Positions 1 to 7,054 of a stretch of 13,348 bases of DNA are shown here, in pieces (position 1 is the first letter of the stretch; each line of letters begins with the position of its first letter). The translations under genes and the position numbers were made by a program. The stretch covers positions 1-13,348 of the forward strand of contig CAYQUV010000020.1 of assembly GCA_964421005.1 (NCBI GenBank). Direction: 5' to 3'. The notes beneath the pieces were generated by a model. It saw nothing but the letters and a program-made list of their open reading frames with translations, had not been told where the DNA came from and ran no database searches. The stretch is from CAYQUV01 sp964421005 (lineage in GTDB: Bacteria; Patescibacteriota; Minisyncoccia; Minisyncoccales; CG1-02-41-26).

Positions 1-2519
1 TTTCTCTTTGAATAAAATCCGTAAAAAGTTTTCTTTATCGGTGGATGTAACCTGGGAAAGCAGAGAAGGAATTTCGCTCGGTGAAGAAAACTCCAGGATT
101 TTTGTTTCCGAAACTTCAATCAAAGCCGAAGGCGGTTCTGTTTCCTCAATTTCCTCCGGGACTTCCTCTGGCGTTTCTTCGGTTTCTTCTTCGGTTTCTT
201 CTTCGGTTATTTCTGCCGGAGGAGTTGGTGGGATTTCTTTCTTAGAGGTGAAATAACGGAAAATGAAATAAATTCCGGCAATTAAACCGACTATTAGAAC
301 TAATAATAAAATTCTTATTAAAAACTTTTCTAAAAAAGATGGTTGTTTAACAATCGGTCTGAAGACAATCTCTTTTTTTGTTTCTCTTTCTTTTTCTTCT
401 AATTCTTCCTTTGGTTTTTCTTCTTTTTGAAGTTTTCCGGAGACTTTGGCTAGAAATTCTTCTCTCTTTTTTTCTTCTTCGGGCGAAACCTCGGTTAATT
501 TCTTGAGAATTTTTTCTTTTGCCAGAGGTCCTCTGGATAGGGGAACTTTCTTTTCTTCTTCAGCCATTTTTTTAATCTCTTCAATTTTCTTTCTTCTTTC
601 AGCCTCAATTTTTGCTTTCTGACGGATTTCCATTGTTAATCTTTCTTCTTCTTTTCTTTCTCTTTCTTTTTCTAATGTTTCTTTTTCTTTCTCTATTCTT
701 TCTCTTTCTTCCTTGAATTTCCTTTCTTCTTCCATTTTTCTTTTTTCGATTCCCTCTTCTCCAATTTCTTTTTCTTCAACTTTTTCTCCTTTTCTTTGAG
801 CGATTATTCTTTGACCTTCTTTTAAACCATATTTTAATATAATTTCTATTTCTTCTAGTCTGGTTTTAATTTGTTTTTCATTTTCCAGAGTTTCTTTTTC
901 TTTTTTTTCAACTCCATTTATTTTTTCTTCCAAATTTTTAACTTTTTTCTCTAAGTTCCATCTCAGCTTTTCTATTTTTTCTCGCTGTTTAGATATTTCC
1001 CATCTGATATTTTCCAATTTTCTTTGTTCTCCAAGAGTTGGAGCAGATTTTTCTTTTTCCTCAATGTCGCTTTCTCGTGCTTCTATTTCTTTTTCTTTTG
1101 CCAGAACTTTAGAAAGTTCTTTTTCCAAGTTCTCTCTTTCTTTTTGGAGTTCTTGCTTATTTTTTATTAGTTTAACTTTCTCTTTTTCTAAATTTTCTAT
1201 TTCTTTTTCTAAATTTTCTTTTTCTTTACCCAGTTCTATTTCTTTCAATTTTTCAAGGATTTTTTCTTTTCGGGCTTTAAGTTCGGCTTCCTCGTCTTCA
1301 ATAAATTTCAATTTTTCGTCTATTGCTTTGATTTGGGGAGGGATTTTTTCTATTTCTCTTCCTAATTCCCATTTTTCTTTTTCAATTTCTCTTCTTCTTT
1401 TTTCAATGGCCCATCTTTTCTTTTCAATTCTATGTTTTTCCTCCGGTTTTTCTATTCTTCTTTCTTCTGCTTCAATAGATTTTTTCTCTTCCTCTGTTTT
1501 TTTCTCTTTTTCAAAAATAGCGGTAAGGGGTTTCATCAGTTTCTCCTTTTTTGCCTGGAGTTCTGATTTTTTTGTTTCCAAGGGTCTTTTTCTGGCGGGA
1601 AATTCTTTTAATTTTTCTTCTATCTCTCTTTTTTCTTTCTCCAAACTCTTTTTTACTTCTTTCTTTCTCTCTTCTTCTGATTTAATCTTTTCTTCTCTTT
1701 CTTTTTCCTCTCTTTCTNNNNNNNNNNNNNNNNNNNNNNNNNNNNNNNNNNNNNNNNNNNNNNNNNNNNNNNNNNNNNNNNNNNNNNNNNNNNNNNNNNN
1801 NNNNNNNNNNNNNNNNNCTTTCTCTCTTCTTCTGATTTAATCTTTTCTTCTCTTTCTTTTTCCTCTCTTTCTTCTCTCTTCCTTTTTTCCTCTTCCTTTT
1901 CTTCTCTTTCTTTTTCTTCTTCTCTTTTTCTTTTTTCTTCTTCCTCACGGGCTTTTCTTCTAATCTCTTCCATTAATTCTCTTTCCTCTCTTTCTTCTTT
2001 TTCTTTAAGTTCTTTAGCCTTTTTTCTAATAACTTCTATCATTTTCATTTCTTTCATTGCTTCTTCTTTTTCTTTCGCTTCCTTAATTGCTCTTTTCCTG
2101 ATTTCTTCAATTTGTTCTTCTTCTCGTTTCCTTTCTTCCGCTTCTTTCTTTTTTCTTCGCTCTTCTTCTCTTTTTTTCTCTTCTTCTTCTATTTGCCTTT
2201 TTCTCTCTTTTTCTTTCCTTTCTCTTTCTTCTTCCCGTTTTTTCTCTGCTTCAAGTTCTTTTTTTCTGACCTCGGCTAAAAACTTTTCTCTTTCTTCTTT
2301 CTCTTTCCTTTCTTTTTCCTCCATTTCCTTTTGTTTTCTTTCTCTTTCCTCTATTTCTTTCCTTTCTTTTTCCTCTTTTTTCTTTAATTTTACTTTTATT
2401 TCCGGCTTTTTTCCTTTCAGTCTTCTTAAATCATCGCTCATTGTCACAAGTTTCCCTTGACTTAAAATCTGAGAAATTCTTTCTTCGCTTAACCCTGTAT
2501 TGTTTTCTTTTTTAGCCAT
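1..2519 (-). CDS. Long Lys/Glu-rich coiled-coil protein with one C-terminal membrane segment (partial, split by an assembly gap)
   Basis: The protein starts at the ATG at 2517-2519 (MAKKENNTGLSEERI). A short polar N-terminus is followed by several hundred residues of almost pure E/K/R heptad-like sequence, a predicted long coiled coil or single alpha-helix. Read literally, the frame is lost in the 100-N gap at 1718-1817. If the N run and one copy of the flanking 55-base duplicate are removed, the frame continues without a stop to base 1, giving at least 788 codons. Near the end (bases about 250-325, residues about 681-705 after repair) lies a hydrophobic helix, LIRILLLVLIVGLIAG, preceded by basic residues. 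A Pro/Glu/Thr-rich linker and the start of a further domain (ENFLRILFKEK) follow before the window edge. Inferred topology is a cytoplasmic coiled coil, one membrane span and an outer C-terminal part. It lies 88 bases downstream of pnp on the same strand and may be co-transcribed. I do not recognise the family and assign no function. Confidence 0.85.
1663..1872. repeat. 55-bp identical ends flanking the gap (1663-1717 and 1818-1872)
   Basis: The last 55 bases before the N run match the first 55 bases after it without a mismatch. On the minus strand both encode EREEKEREEKIKSEEER. The match is an exact contig-suffix to contig-prefix overlap. Collapsing it keeps the coding frame open on both sides, so an unmerged contig overlap is a better explanation than a real tandem duplication. 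A true repeat of this coiled-coil segment cannot be excluded. Confidence 0.85.
1718..1817. other. Assembly gap of 100 N
   Basis: Exactly 100 N bases, the usual placeholder for a gap of unknown size, fall inside the repetitive coiled-coil gene. The bases immediately left and right of the gap are the same 55-base string, so the two contigs probably overlap and little or no sequence may be missing. Confidence 0.98.
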
Positions 2520-2607
2520 AAAAATTTGGAAATTATTCCATTGATTATCCTCTCAGATGTCTCAGAGGTTTTTCATCGAGCGTCTCATTCCTTCATCTTT
2601 GAAGTTT

Positions 2608-4785
2608 TTATCTACTAGATTGGTGTTTCTTTTTTGGCTTAAAGCCGGCTTTTTTTGCCGAAAGGCTAATTTTTCCGTTTTCGTCAATATTGATTACTTT
2701 AACAGGAATGATATCGCCAACTTTAACCAAATCCTGAACTTGGTTTATCCTATAATCGGCGAATTGAGAAATATGACACAATCCTTCCTGACCGGGCGAG
2801 ATTTCAACTACTGCTCCGAAATCAAAAATTTTTTTTACTTTGCCCTGAAAAACCTGCCCAACTTTAACTTCTTGAGTTAAATTTTTTATCCAGTTGACCG
2901 CTTTTTCTGCCGTCTTTTCGTTTTCAGCCGTAACAAAAATCTTTCCCGATTCCTCAATGTCAATAGAAACACCGCAGTCTTCTATTATCTCGTTAATCAT
3001 TCTTCCGCCGGGTCCGATTACCGCTCCGATTTTATCAGGATTTATATTTATAGTATAGACTCTGGGAGCAAAAATAGAAAGTTGCTTTCTTGGTTGAGCC
3101 AGAGTTTTATTCTGGATTTTTAATATTTCTAATCTGGCTTTTTTAGCTCTTTCCAAACTTGCTTCAAAAATTTCTCGGGAGATGCCATCGATTTTGACAT
3201 CCATTTGGATGACGGTTATTCCTTTTTCCGTTCCAGCCACTTTAAAATCCATATCGCCGAGAGAATCTTCCGGGCCTTGGATATCGGTTAATAATTTATA
3301 GTTTGAAATATTTGTTTTTGGTTTTCCCTGGGGATTTTCCGAATAATTTTTTTGAGTGGTTTTTTTGTCGGTGATGAGTCCTATAGCGATTCCGGCAGCA
3401 GGTCTCTCAATTGGTACTCCTCCGTCCATTAGGGCTAAAGTTGTGGCTGAAACTGATGCCATACTGGTTGAGCCATTGGAACTTAAAATTTCTGAGACTA
3501 CTCGGATAGTATAAGGGAAATTCTCAAATTTCGGAATCAAAGGGAAAAGGGCTTTTTCAGCCAGAGCCCCGTGACCGATTTCTCTTCTGCCCGGGCCTCG
3601 AAGAGGTCTCACTTCTCCAACAGAATAAGGAGGAAAGTTATAATGGTGTAAAAATCTTTTTTTGCCCCTAATCTCCATCCCTTCCAAAAGTTGCTGGTCG
3701 CTGGGAGCTCCCAAAGTTAAAATTGATAGGGCTTTTGTTTCTCCACGGGTGAAGATTCCCGAGCCGTGAGTTCTTGACAGAACTCCAACTTCTGCTTTTA
3801 TCTCTCTGATTTCATCCAGCCTTCTTCCGTCAGGCCTCTTCTCATTTTCTAAAATGTTTTTTCTTAAAATTTTTTCTTTTTCCTTTTGAAAAATTATCAA
3901 TGCTTCTTCGTTTTTCTCTTCTCCGAATTCTTTTCCGATTTTTTCCAAGATTTTCTCTTTTAAACTTTTTAAATCACTTTCTCTTTTCTTTTTCTCTTTT
4001 TGATACAAGGCGATTTTTAGTTTTTCCCCCAGAATTTTTTTGACTTCTTTTTCCAATTTAGGCGTTATTTCAAAAGGAGAGGGAAGGATTTTTTCTTTCC
4101 CCTTCTTTTTTATTATTTCTTTCTGAAAATCAATAAGCTTTTTCAAAAAGGGTTCGGCAAAATCAAAACTTTCCAGAACCGTTTTCTCGGAAACTTCATT
4201 TCCCTGAAGTTCCAGCATGTTAATCAGGATTTCTCCGTTTTTCTCAACACCGGAGATTACCAAATCCAATTCACTTTTTTCTCTCTGAGAATAATCCGGG
4301 TTTAAGATGAACTCATCACCTATTTTCCCCACTCTGACTACTCCCACCGGTCCTTGCCAAGGAATATCGGAGACAGAGAGAGCTATCGAGCTTCCCAGAG
4401 CAGCTAAAATAGCAGGGTCGTTTTCAGTGTCCCAGCTTAAACAGGTAGCTATTACCTGAATTTCGGTTTTAAGATCCTCGGGAAAAAGAGGACGGATGAT
4501 TCTATCAATTAATCTTGAAATTAGAACAGCTTCGGTGGTTGGTTTCCCTTCTCTTCGGATGAATCTTGAACCTAAAATTTTGCCGGCAGCATAATATCTC
4601 TCTTCATAACTGCACGTTAAAGGAAAAAAATCCAGGCAGTCGGTTTCTTCGCCCTTTTGGCTGGTGACGAGGACAGAGGTTTCACCGAGTTTTATTAAAC
4701 AGGAGCCTGATGATTGAAGAGCTAATTTTCCAATTTGAACTTCTAATTTATATTTACCAATTTCTGTTTCGAAATCCATAATCAT
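2608..4785 (-). CDS. pnp: Polyribonucleotide nucleotidyltransferase (PNPase)
   Basis: 3'-to-5' phosphorolytic exoribonuclease, 725 residues, with the normal family architecture. The first RNase PH domain covers residues about 5-225 and an alpha-helical linker rich in Lys/Glu covers about 235-315. The second, catalytic RNase PH domain covers about 318-555 and contains PDGRRLDEIR, NFPPYSVGEVRPLRGPGRRE, SSNGSTSMASV and the conserved acidic GDMDFKVAGT at 510-519. A KH domain with a GPGG loop lies at 591-594 and an S1 domain (VGQVFQGKVKKIFDFGAVVE) at 642-712. A short basic tail ends the protein. The start ATG overlaps the stop of the upstream NYN gene by one base (TAATG), so translational coupling is likely; no clear Shine-Dalgarno is seen. 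A second in-frame ATG lies two codons later. PNPase acts as a trimer in RNA decay. Its position after rpsO and a NYN gene is a variant of the classic rpsO-pnp operon. Confidence 0.97.
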   Translation of the reverse strand: MIMDFETEIGKYKLEVQIGKLALQSSGSCLIKLGETSVLVTSQKGEETDCLDFFPLTCSYEERYYAAGKILGSRFIRREGKPTTEAVLISRLIDRIIRPLFPEDLKTEIQVIATCLSWDTENDPAILAALGSSIALSVSDIPWQGPVGVVRVGKIGDEFILNPDYSQREKSELDLVISGVEKNGEILINMLELQGNEVSEKTVLESFDFAEPFLKKLIDFQKEIIKKKGKEKILPSPFEITPKLEKEVKKILGEKLKIALYQKEKKKRESDLKSLKEKILEKIGKEFGEEKNEEALIIFQKEKEKILRKNILENEKRPDGRRLDEIREIKAEVGVLSRTHGSGIFTRGETKALSILTLGAPSDQQLLEGMEIRGKKRFLHHYNFPPYSVGEVRPLRGPGRREIGHGALAEKALFPLIPKFENFPYTIRVVSEILSSNGSTSMASVSATTLALMDGGVPIERPAAGIAIGLITDKKTTQKNYSENPQGKPKTNISNYKLLTDIQGPEDSLGDMDFKVAGTEKGITVIQMDVKIDGISREIFEASLERAKKARLEILKIQNKTLAQPRKQLSIFAPRVYTININPDKIGAVIGPGGRMINEIIEDCGVSIDIEESGKIFVTAENEKTAEKAVNWIKNLTQEVKVGQVFQGKVKKIFDFGAVVEISPGQEGLCHISQFADYRINQVQDLVKVGDIIPVKVINIDENGKISLSAKKAGFKPKKKHQSSR

Positions 4786-5291
4786 TACTTTGGCAGCAGA
4801 AATTTGTCTGCTTTTTCTTCTATATTAAAAAATTCATCAACACTTTCTTTTAATTTTGAAGAAGTTGTTTTACCAAAGGCAATTGCCTCAACTCTTTTTC
4901 CCTGATTTTTTAAATATTCAACCAAGGGTATGAAATCTCCGTCGCCGGAACAAAGAACAATAACATCAACACTGTTTGCCGTTCTGATGGCGTCAATAAC
5001 TATTCCAACATCCCAGTCAGCCTTTTTCTGGCCTCCGTAGAATTCTTGGAGGTCTCTGATTCTGGTTTCTATGCCCAAATTTATCAGTGCCTCAAAAAAT
5101 GCTTTTTCCTCTCCGGTTTTTGTTCGAACAACATAAGCGAAAGCCCGGATAAGTTTCCTGCCGGAGACTGCTTTACGCAGGATTTCTTTAAAATTAACCT
5201 TTCTTTTGTAGATATTTCTTGCTGAATAATAAAGATTCTGGACATCAATCAGAACCGCCACTCTTTGTTCTTTTGGTTTTATTAAAACCAT
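4785..5291 (-). CDS. NYN-domain (LabA/DUF88-like, PIN-fold) putative ribonuclease
   Basis: 168 residues that read as a single NYN domain. The first acidic motif is VLIDVQNLYYSARN (Asp16, Asn19), the second KADWDVGIVIDAI (Asp92, Asp94) and the third IVLCSGDGDFIPLV (Asp117, Asp119), in the order and spacing expected for a metal-binding PIN-like nuclease fold. These acidic residues are intact, so catalytic activity is plausible, but the RNA substrate cannot be read from sequence. The gene lies 5 bases after rpsO and shares one base with the pnp start, so it is translated from the same message. This points to a role in RNA processing or decay alongside PNPase (inference). The start at 5291 is the only ATG that fits between the rpsO stop and the conserved core. 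Confidence 0.88.
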   Translation of the reverse strand: MVLIKPKEQRVAVLIDVQNLYYSARNIYKRKVNFKEILRKAVSGRKLIRAFAYVVRTKTGEEKAFFEALINLGIETRIRDLQEFYGGQKKADWDVGIVIDAIRTANSVDVIVLCSGDGDFIPLVEYLKNQGKRVEAIAFGKTTSSKLKESVDEFFNIEEKADKFLLPK

Positions 5292-5296
5292 ATAAT

Positions 5297-5572
5297 TTAA
5301 GAGCTTTTATCTTTAAGCCCTATTTTTTTTAAAATGCTTTTGTATCTTTTCGGACTTTCTTTTTCCAGATATTTTAGAAGTCGCTTTCTTTTTATAACCA
5401 TTTTCAAAAGACCGCGCCTGCTGTGGGTGTCTTTTGGATGTTTTTTGAGATGGGAAAGAACATTTTTAATATTTTCCGTTAGTAAGGCTATCTGAACCTC
5501 CGGGGAACCAGTATCTGTTTTATGGATTTTTGATTTTTCTATTAACTTTTCCTTTTCTTTTGTTTTAAGCAT
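5297..5572 (-). CDS. rpsO: 30S ribosomal protein S15
   Basis: 91 residues, close to the usual length of bacterial S15. The family signature is clear: TDTGSPEVQIALLTENI, then LKKHPKDTHSRRGLL and the basic C-terminal KRKRLLKYLEKESPKRY. S15 binds 16S rRNA early in assembly of the 30S platform. It is the first gene of the rpsO-NYN-pnp cluster. The start is the ATG at 5570-5572, preceded by a very AT-rich leader with no obvious Shine-Dalgarno. About 65 bases separate it from the 3' end of the tRNA-Lys gene on the same strand, so the tRNA and operon could share a primary transcript. No autoregulatory pseudoknot was worked out in the leader. Confidence 0.97.
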   Translation of the reverse strand: MLKTKEKEKLIEKSKIHKTDTGSPEVQIALLTENIKNVLSHLKKHPKDTHSRRGLLKMVIKRKRLLKYLEKESPKRYKSILKKIGLKDKSS

Positions 5573-5616
5573 ATTTTTTATTTGTTATGTTTAAATTTTT
5601 TTCGCCTTTGTTTCTT

Positions 5617-5656
5617 TGTGCCCCCACCAGGACTCGTGTGCCCCCACCAGGACTCG
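5617..5656. repeat. Perfect 20-bp tandem duplication of the tRNA-Lys 3' end
   Basis: Bases 5617-5636 and 5637-5656 are identical. The copy at 5637-5656 belongs to the functional tRNA (part of the T loop, the T-stem 3' strand, the acceptor 3' strand and two bases beyond). The other copy abuts it downstream in the transcript. It could be replication slippage, a footprint of integration or excision at the tRNA 3' end, or an assembly duplicate. Confidence 0.9.
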
Positions 5657-5711
5657 AACCTGGACTCCTCAGTTTAAGAGACTGCTGCTTTGCCAATTAA
5701 GCTATAGGGGC
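5639..5711 (-). tRNA. trnK: tRNA-Lys (anticodon CTT)
   Basis: A complete 73-base cloverleaf can be folded by hand. The 7-bp acceptor stem is GCCCCTA/TGGGGGC. The D stem is GCTT/AAGC with GG in the loop. The anticodon loop CTCTTAA gives CTT, and the T arm is CCAGG-TTCGAGT-CCTGG. The first pair of the anticodon stem (27-43) is a G-A mismatch. The discriminator is A. The bases after it read CAC, so CCA is not encoded and must be added by the CCA enzyme, which is itself encoded in this window. The 3' end of the gene is duplicated in tandem immediately downstream. Confidence 0.95.
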
Positions 5712-5747
5712 AATTAAAATTTGTTTTAATAAATTTATATATCGCAG

Positions 5748-6269
5748 TTAAATTTCTATATCGCATTTTATTGAAAAAGGACCTTGATCCGCCCATTCTG
5801 CTAAACCTGTCCATTGGCTTACTTTCAATATTGAAAGGAAAACTCCCACAAGCATATAAGCGCCGTAAATTAGAAATAAACCAATGATTACTCCGCTTAT
5901 TAGTTGTTTCCCCCTGTTTAACAAATCCGGTTTTCCTCCACCGAAATAAAACATTATGCCTCCGGCAACGAGCATCAAAACAGCCAGATATGGAACGACA
6001 TTAATCAAGACAAATTTAACTATACCATTAAGCATAACAAAAAGATGACAGAATTGGCAATAAACCATTGTTTTGGTTCCACCTGAACATTTGTCACCTT
6101 GAATCATTCCTCCAACGGCAACTTCTTTACCGCAAGGTACTAATCCTTCGTAGCAGACACTGGTTCCGTCTTTTGTCCGATAAATATTTGCTATTGCCAA
6201 AGAAACCGAAGGCAGAAGAACTCCTGCTAAGACAAAAATTGAAATAAAAGCAAATAAGTTTTTCGACAT
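5748..6269 (-). CDS. Secreted or membrane protein resembling VirB2/TrbC-type pilins
   Basis: 173 residues. An N-terminal signal-like helix (LFAFISIFVLAGVLLPSVSLA, residues about 5-25) is followed by a cysteine-containing outer segment (Cys39, Cys46, Cys61 and a CQFC pair at 71-74). Two hydrophobic helices sit at about 83-108 (containing VVPYLAVLMLVAGGIMFYFG) and 122-147 (ISGVIIGLFLIYGAYMLVG), joined by a short basic loop (KPDLLNRGKQ). The two-helix core with a glycine-rich first helix and polar hairpin resembles VirB2/TrbC pilins and related proteins common in CPR genomes. The cysteines may form disulfides or bind metal. No other secretion or pilus genes are nearby, so the function is inference. 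An AT-rich TAAAAT box close to the ATG suggests a very short leader. Confidence 0.65.
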   Translation of the reverse strand: MSKNLFAFISIFVLAGVLLPSVSLAIANIYRTKDGTSVCYEGLVPCGKEVAVGGMIQGDKCSGGTKTMVYCQFCHLFVMLNGIVKFVLINVVPYLAVLMLVAGGIMFYFGGGKPDLLNRGKQLISGVIIGLFLIYGAYMLVGVFLSILKVSQWTGLAEWADQGPFSIKCDIEI

Positions 6270-6351
6270 TAAATTATTTTAGCAAATTTTTATTAAAGAA
6301 AAAATTATCTTATTAAATCTATACTAAACTATTTCAGAAAATTTTACAATA

Positions 6352-6388
6352 AAAAGCCCTTTTGATTTTTTTAATCTCTAGGGCTTTT
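6352..6388 (-). terminator. Intrinsic terminator after the zinc-ribbon gene
   Basis: A 9-bp perfect stem (AAAAGCCCT / AGGGCTTTT, 19-base loop) is followed on the minus strand by TTTTTATTG. It lies about 50 bases after the stop of the gene ending at 6440. The stem is nearly symmetrical with T residues on both sides, so it could also act weakly on plus-strand transcripts. Confidence 0.8.
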
Positions 6389-6408
6389 ATAGGATAATAG
6401 AGCTTATA

Positions 6409-6431
6409 GGATAGCGGAAAAGGAAATTTAA
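6409..6431. repeat. Left arm of an inverted repeat flanking the zinc-ribbon gene
   Basis: GGATAGCGGAAAAGGA at 6409-6424 is the exact reverse complement of 6997-7012. After a short non-matching spacer, TTTAA (6427-6431) also pairs with TTAAA (6991-6995). This arm lies in the 3' untranslated region, between the stop codon and the terminator. Confidence 0.9.
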
Positions 6432-6439
6432 CGAACTAA

Positions 6440-6967
6440 TTACTCGGCAGCGGCACCGATAACTTCGGCTTCTGTGCTGGAATCAGAAACCGTTACGGTC
6501 TTTGTTTCGGGGGATTTTTTTGTTTCTTCTTGAATGCCGTTGATAACTCCTCGAATGAAAGCGATTAACTCTTCGAGGGTTTTCATCTCTGCAAAGAGGC
6601 GGTTTCCGCCTTGTTCGTGCCAGAGTTTCTTTTTTTCCTGTTCCAGCGCCTTTTTAAAGACCGTCTTTTCAATGTATCGACCCCCGGCATTTTCTTTAAG
6701 GCGCTTATAAGCCTCTTTGTTTCTTTCGTCCTGGCGGGATTGCAGTACTTTGTAAGCTACCTGTTTTTCGGTAAGTTGCTCTGAGAGTTGCGGGAGCAGT
6801 TCTTGGGCTTTCTTTTCTACCCACATCGGAAGAGTGAGAACAATTCCTTGGGCCAGGGCGTTTCCAGCTTCCTCAACATAGGCTTTGTAACAGACAGGGC
6901 AGACAAGATATGTATCTTTGGTTCTGCGCTTTTTCCCGCAGGCTGGGCAATTTCTATTCTTATCCAT
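6440..6967 (-). CDS. Hypothetical protein with N-terminal zinc ribbon
   Basis: 175 residues. The N-terminus carries two CPxC knuckles (Cys7/Cys10 and Cys23/Cys26), a typical treble-clef or zinc-ribbon metal site. A mostly helical, charged region follows with many Glu/Gln/Lys, including EKKAQELLPQLSEQL and KKALEQEKKKLWHEQ. The last 30 residues are Ser/Thr/Glu/Ala-rich and probably disordered. No membrane segment and no recognisable catalytic motif are seen; I do not recognise the family. The start is well supported: AAGGGGG at 6976-6982 sits 8 bases before the ATG. The gene has its own perfect promoter and terminator, so it is a monocistronic unit, probably well expressed. Its ends carry an unusual inverted repeat. 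Base use is richer in G/C than the neighbours, which hints at separate acquisition. Confidence 0.8.
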   Translation of the reverse strand: MDKNRNCPACGKKRRTKDTYLVCPVCYKAYVEEAGNALAQGIVLTLPMWVEKKAQELLPQLSEQLTEKQVAYKVLQSRQDERNKEAYKRLKENAGGRYIEKTVFKKALEQEKKKLWHEQGGNRLFAEMKTLEELIAFIRGVINGIQEETKKSPETKTVTVSDSSTEAEVIGAAAE

Positions 6968-6975
6968 GGAAATAA

Positions 6976-6982
6976 CCCCCTT
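6976..6982 (-). promoter_or_regulatory. Strong Shine-Dalgarno of the zinc-ribbon gene
   Basis: Read on the minus strand, AAGGGGG lies 8 bases upstream of the ATG at 6967. Most other genes in this window have no clear Shine-Dalgarno, so this site stands out and fixes the start. Confidence 0.75.
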
Positions 6983-6990
6983 CTCTTTTC

Positions 6991-7012
6991 TTAAAGTCCT
7001 TTTCCGCTATCC
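6991..7012. repeat. Right arm of the inverted repeat flanking the zinc-ribbon gene
   Basis: TCCTTTTCCGCTATCC at 6997-7012 is the exact reverse complement of 6409-6424, and TTAAA at 6991-6995 extends the pairing. It begins only a few bases after the predicted transcription start, so it is the very 5' end of the message. Confidence 0.9.
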
Positions 7013-7025
7013 CTTTACAGTTAAT

Positions 7026-7054
7026 ATTATACATCCATAGATACAATTTGTCAA
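7026..7054 (-). promoter_or_regulatory. Perfect-consensus sigma-70-type promoter
   Basis: On the minus strand, TTGACA (7049-7054) is followed by a 17-base spacer and TATAAT (7026-7031). This matches both consensus hexamers and the optimal spacing without a mismatch. Transcription should start near 7019 and give a leader of about 50 bases before the zinc-ribbon ATG. Confidence 0.92.

Noticed and set aside
8..256. Plus-strand Ser/Val-rich open frame
   Set aside because: Shadow of the acidic C-terminal linker of the minus-strand coiled-coil protein.
1064..1840. Long plus-strand open frame rich in Phe and Ser across the gap
   Set aside because: It is the antisense shadow of the Lys/Glu-rich coiled-coil gene (TTC/TCT on one strand is GAA/AGA on the other).
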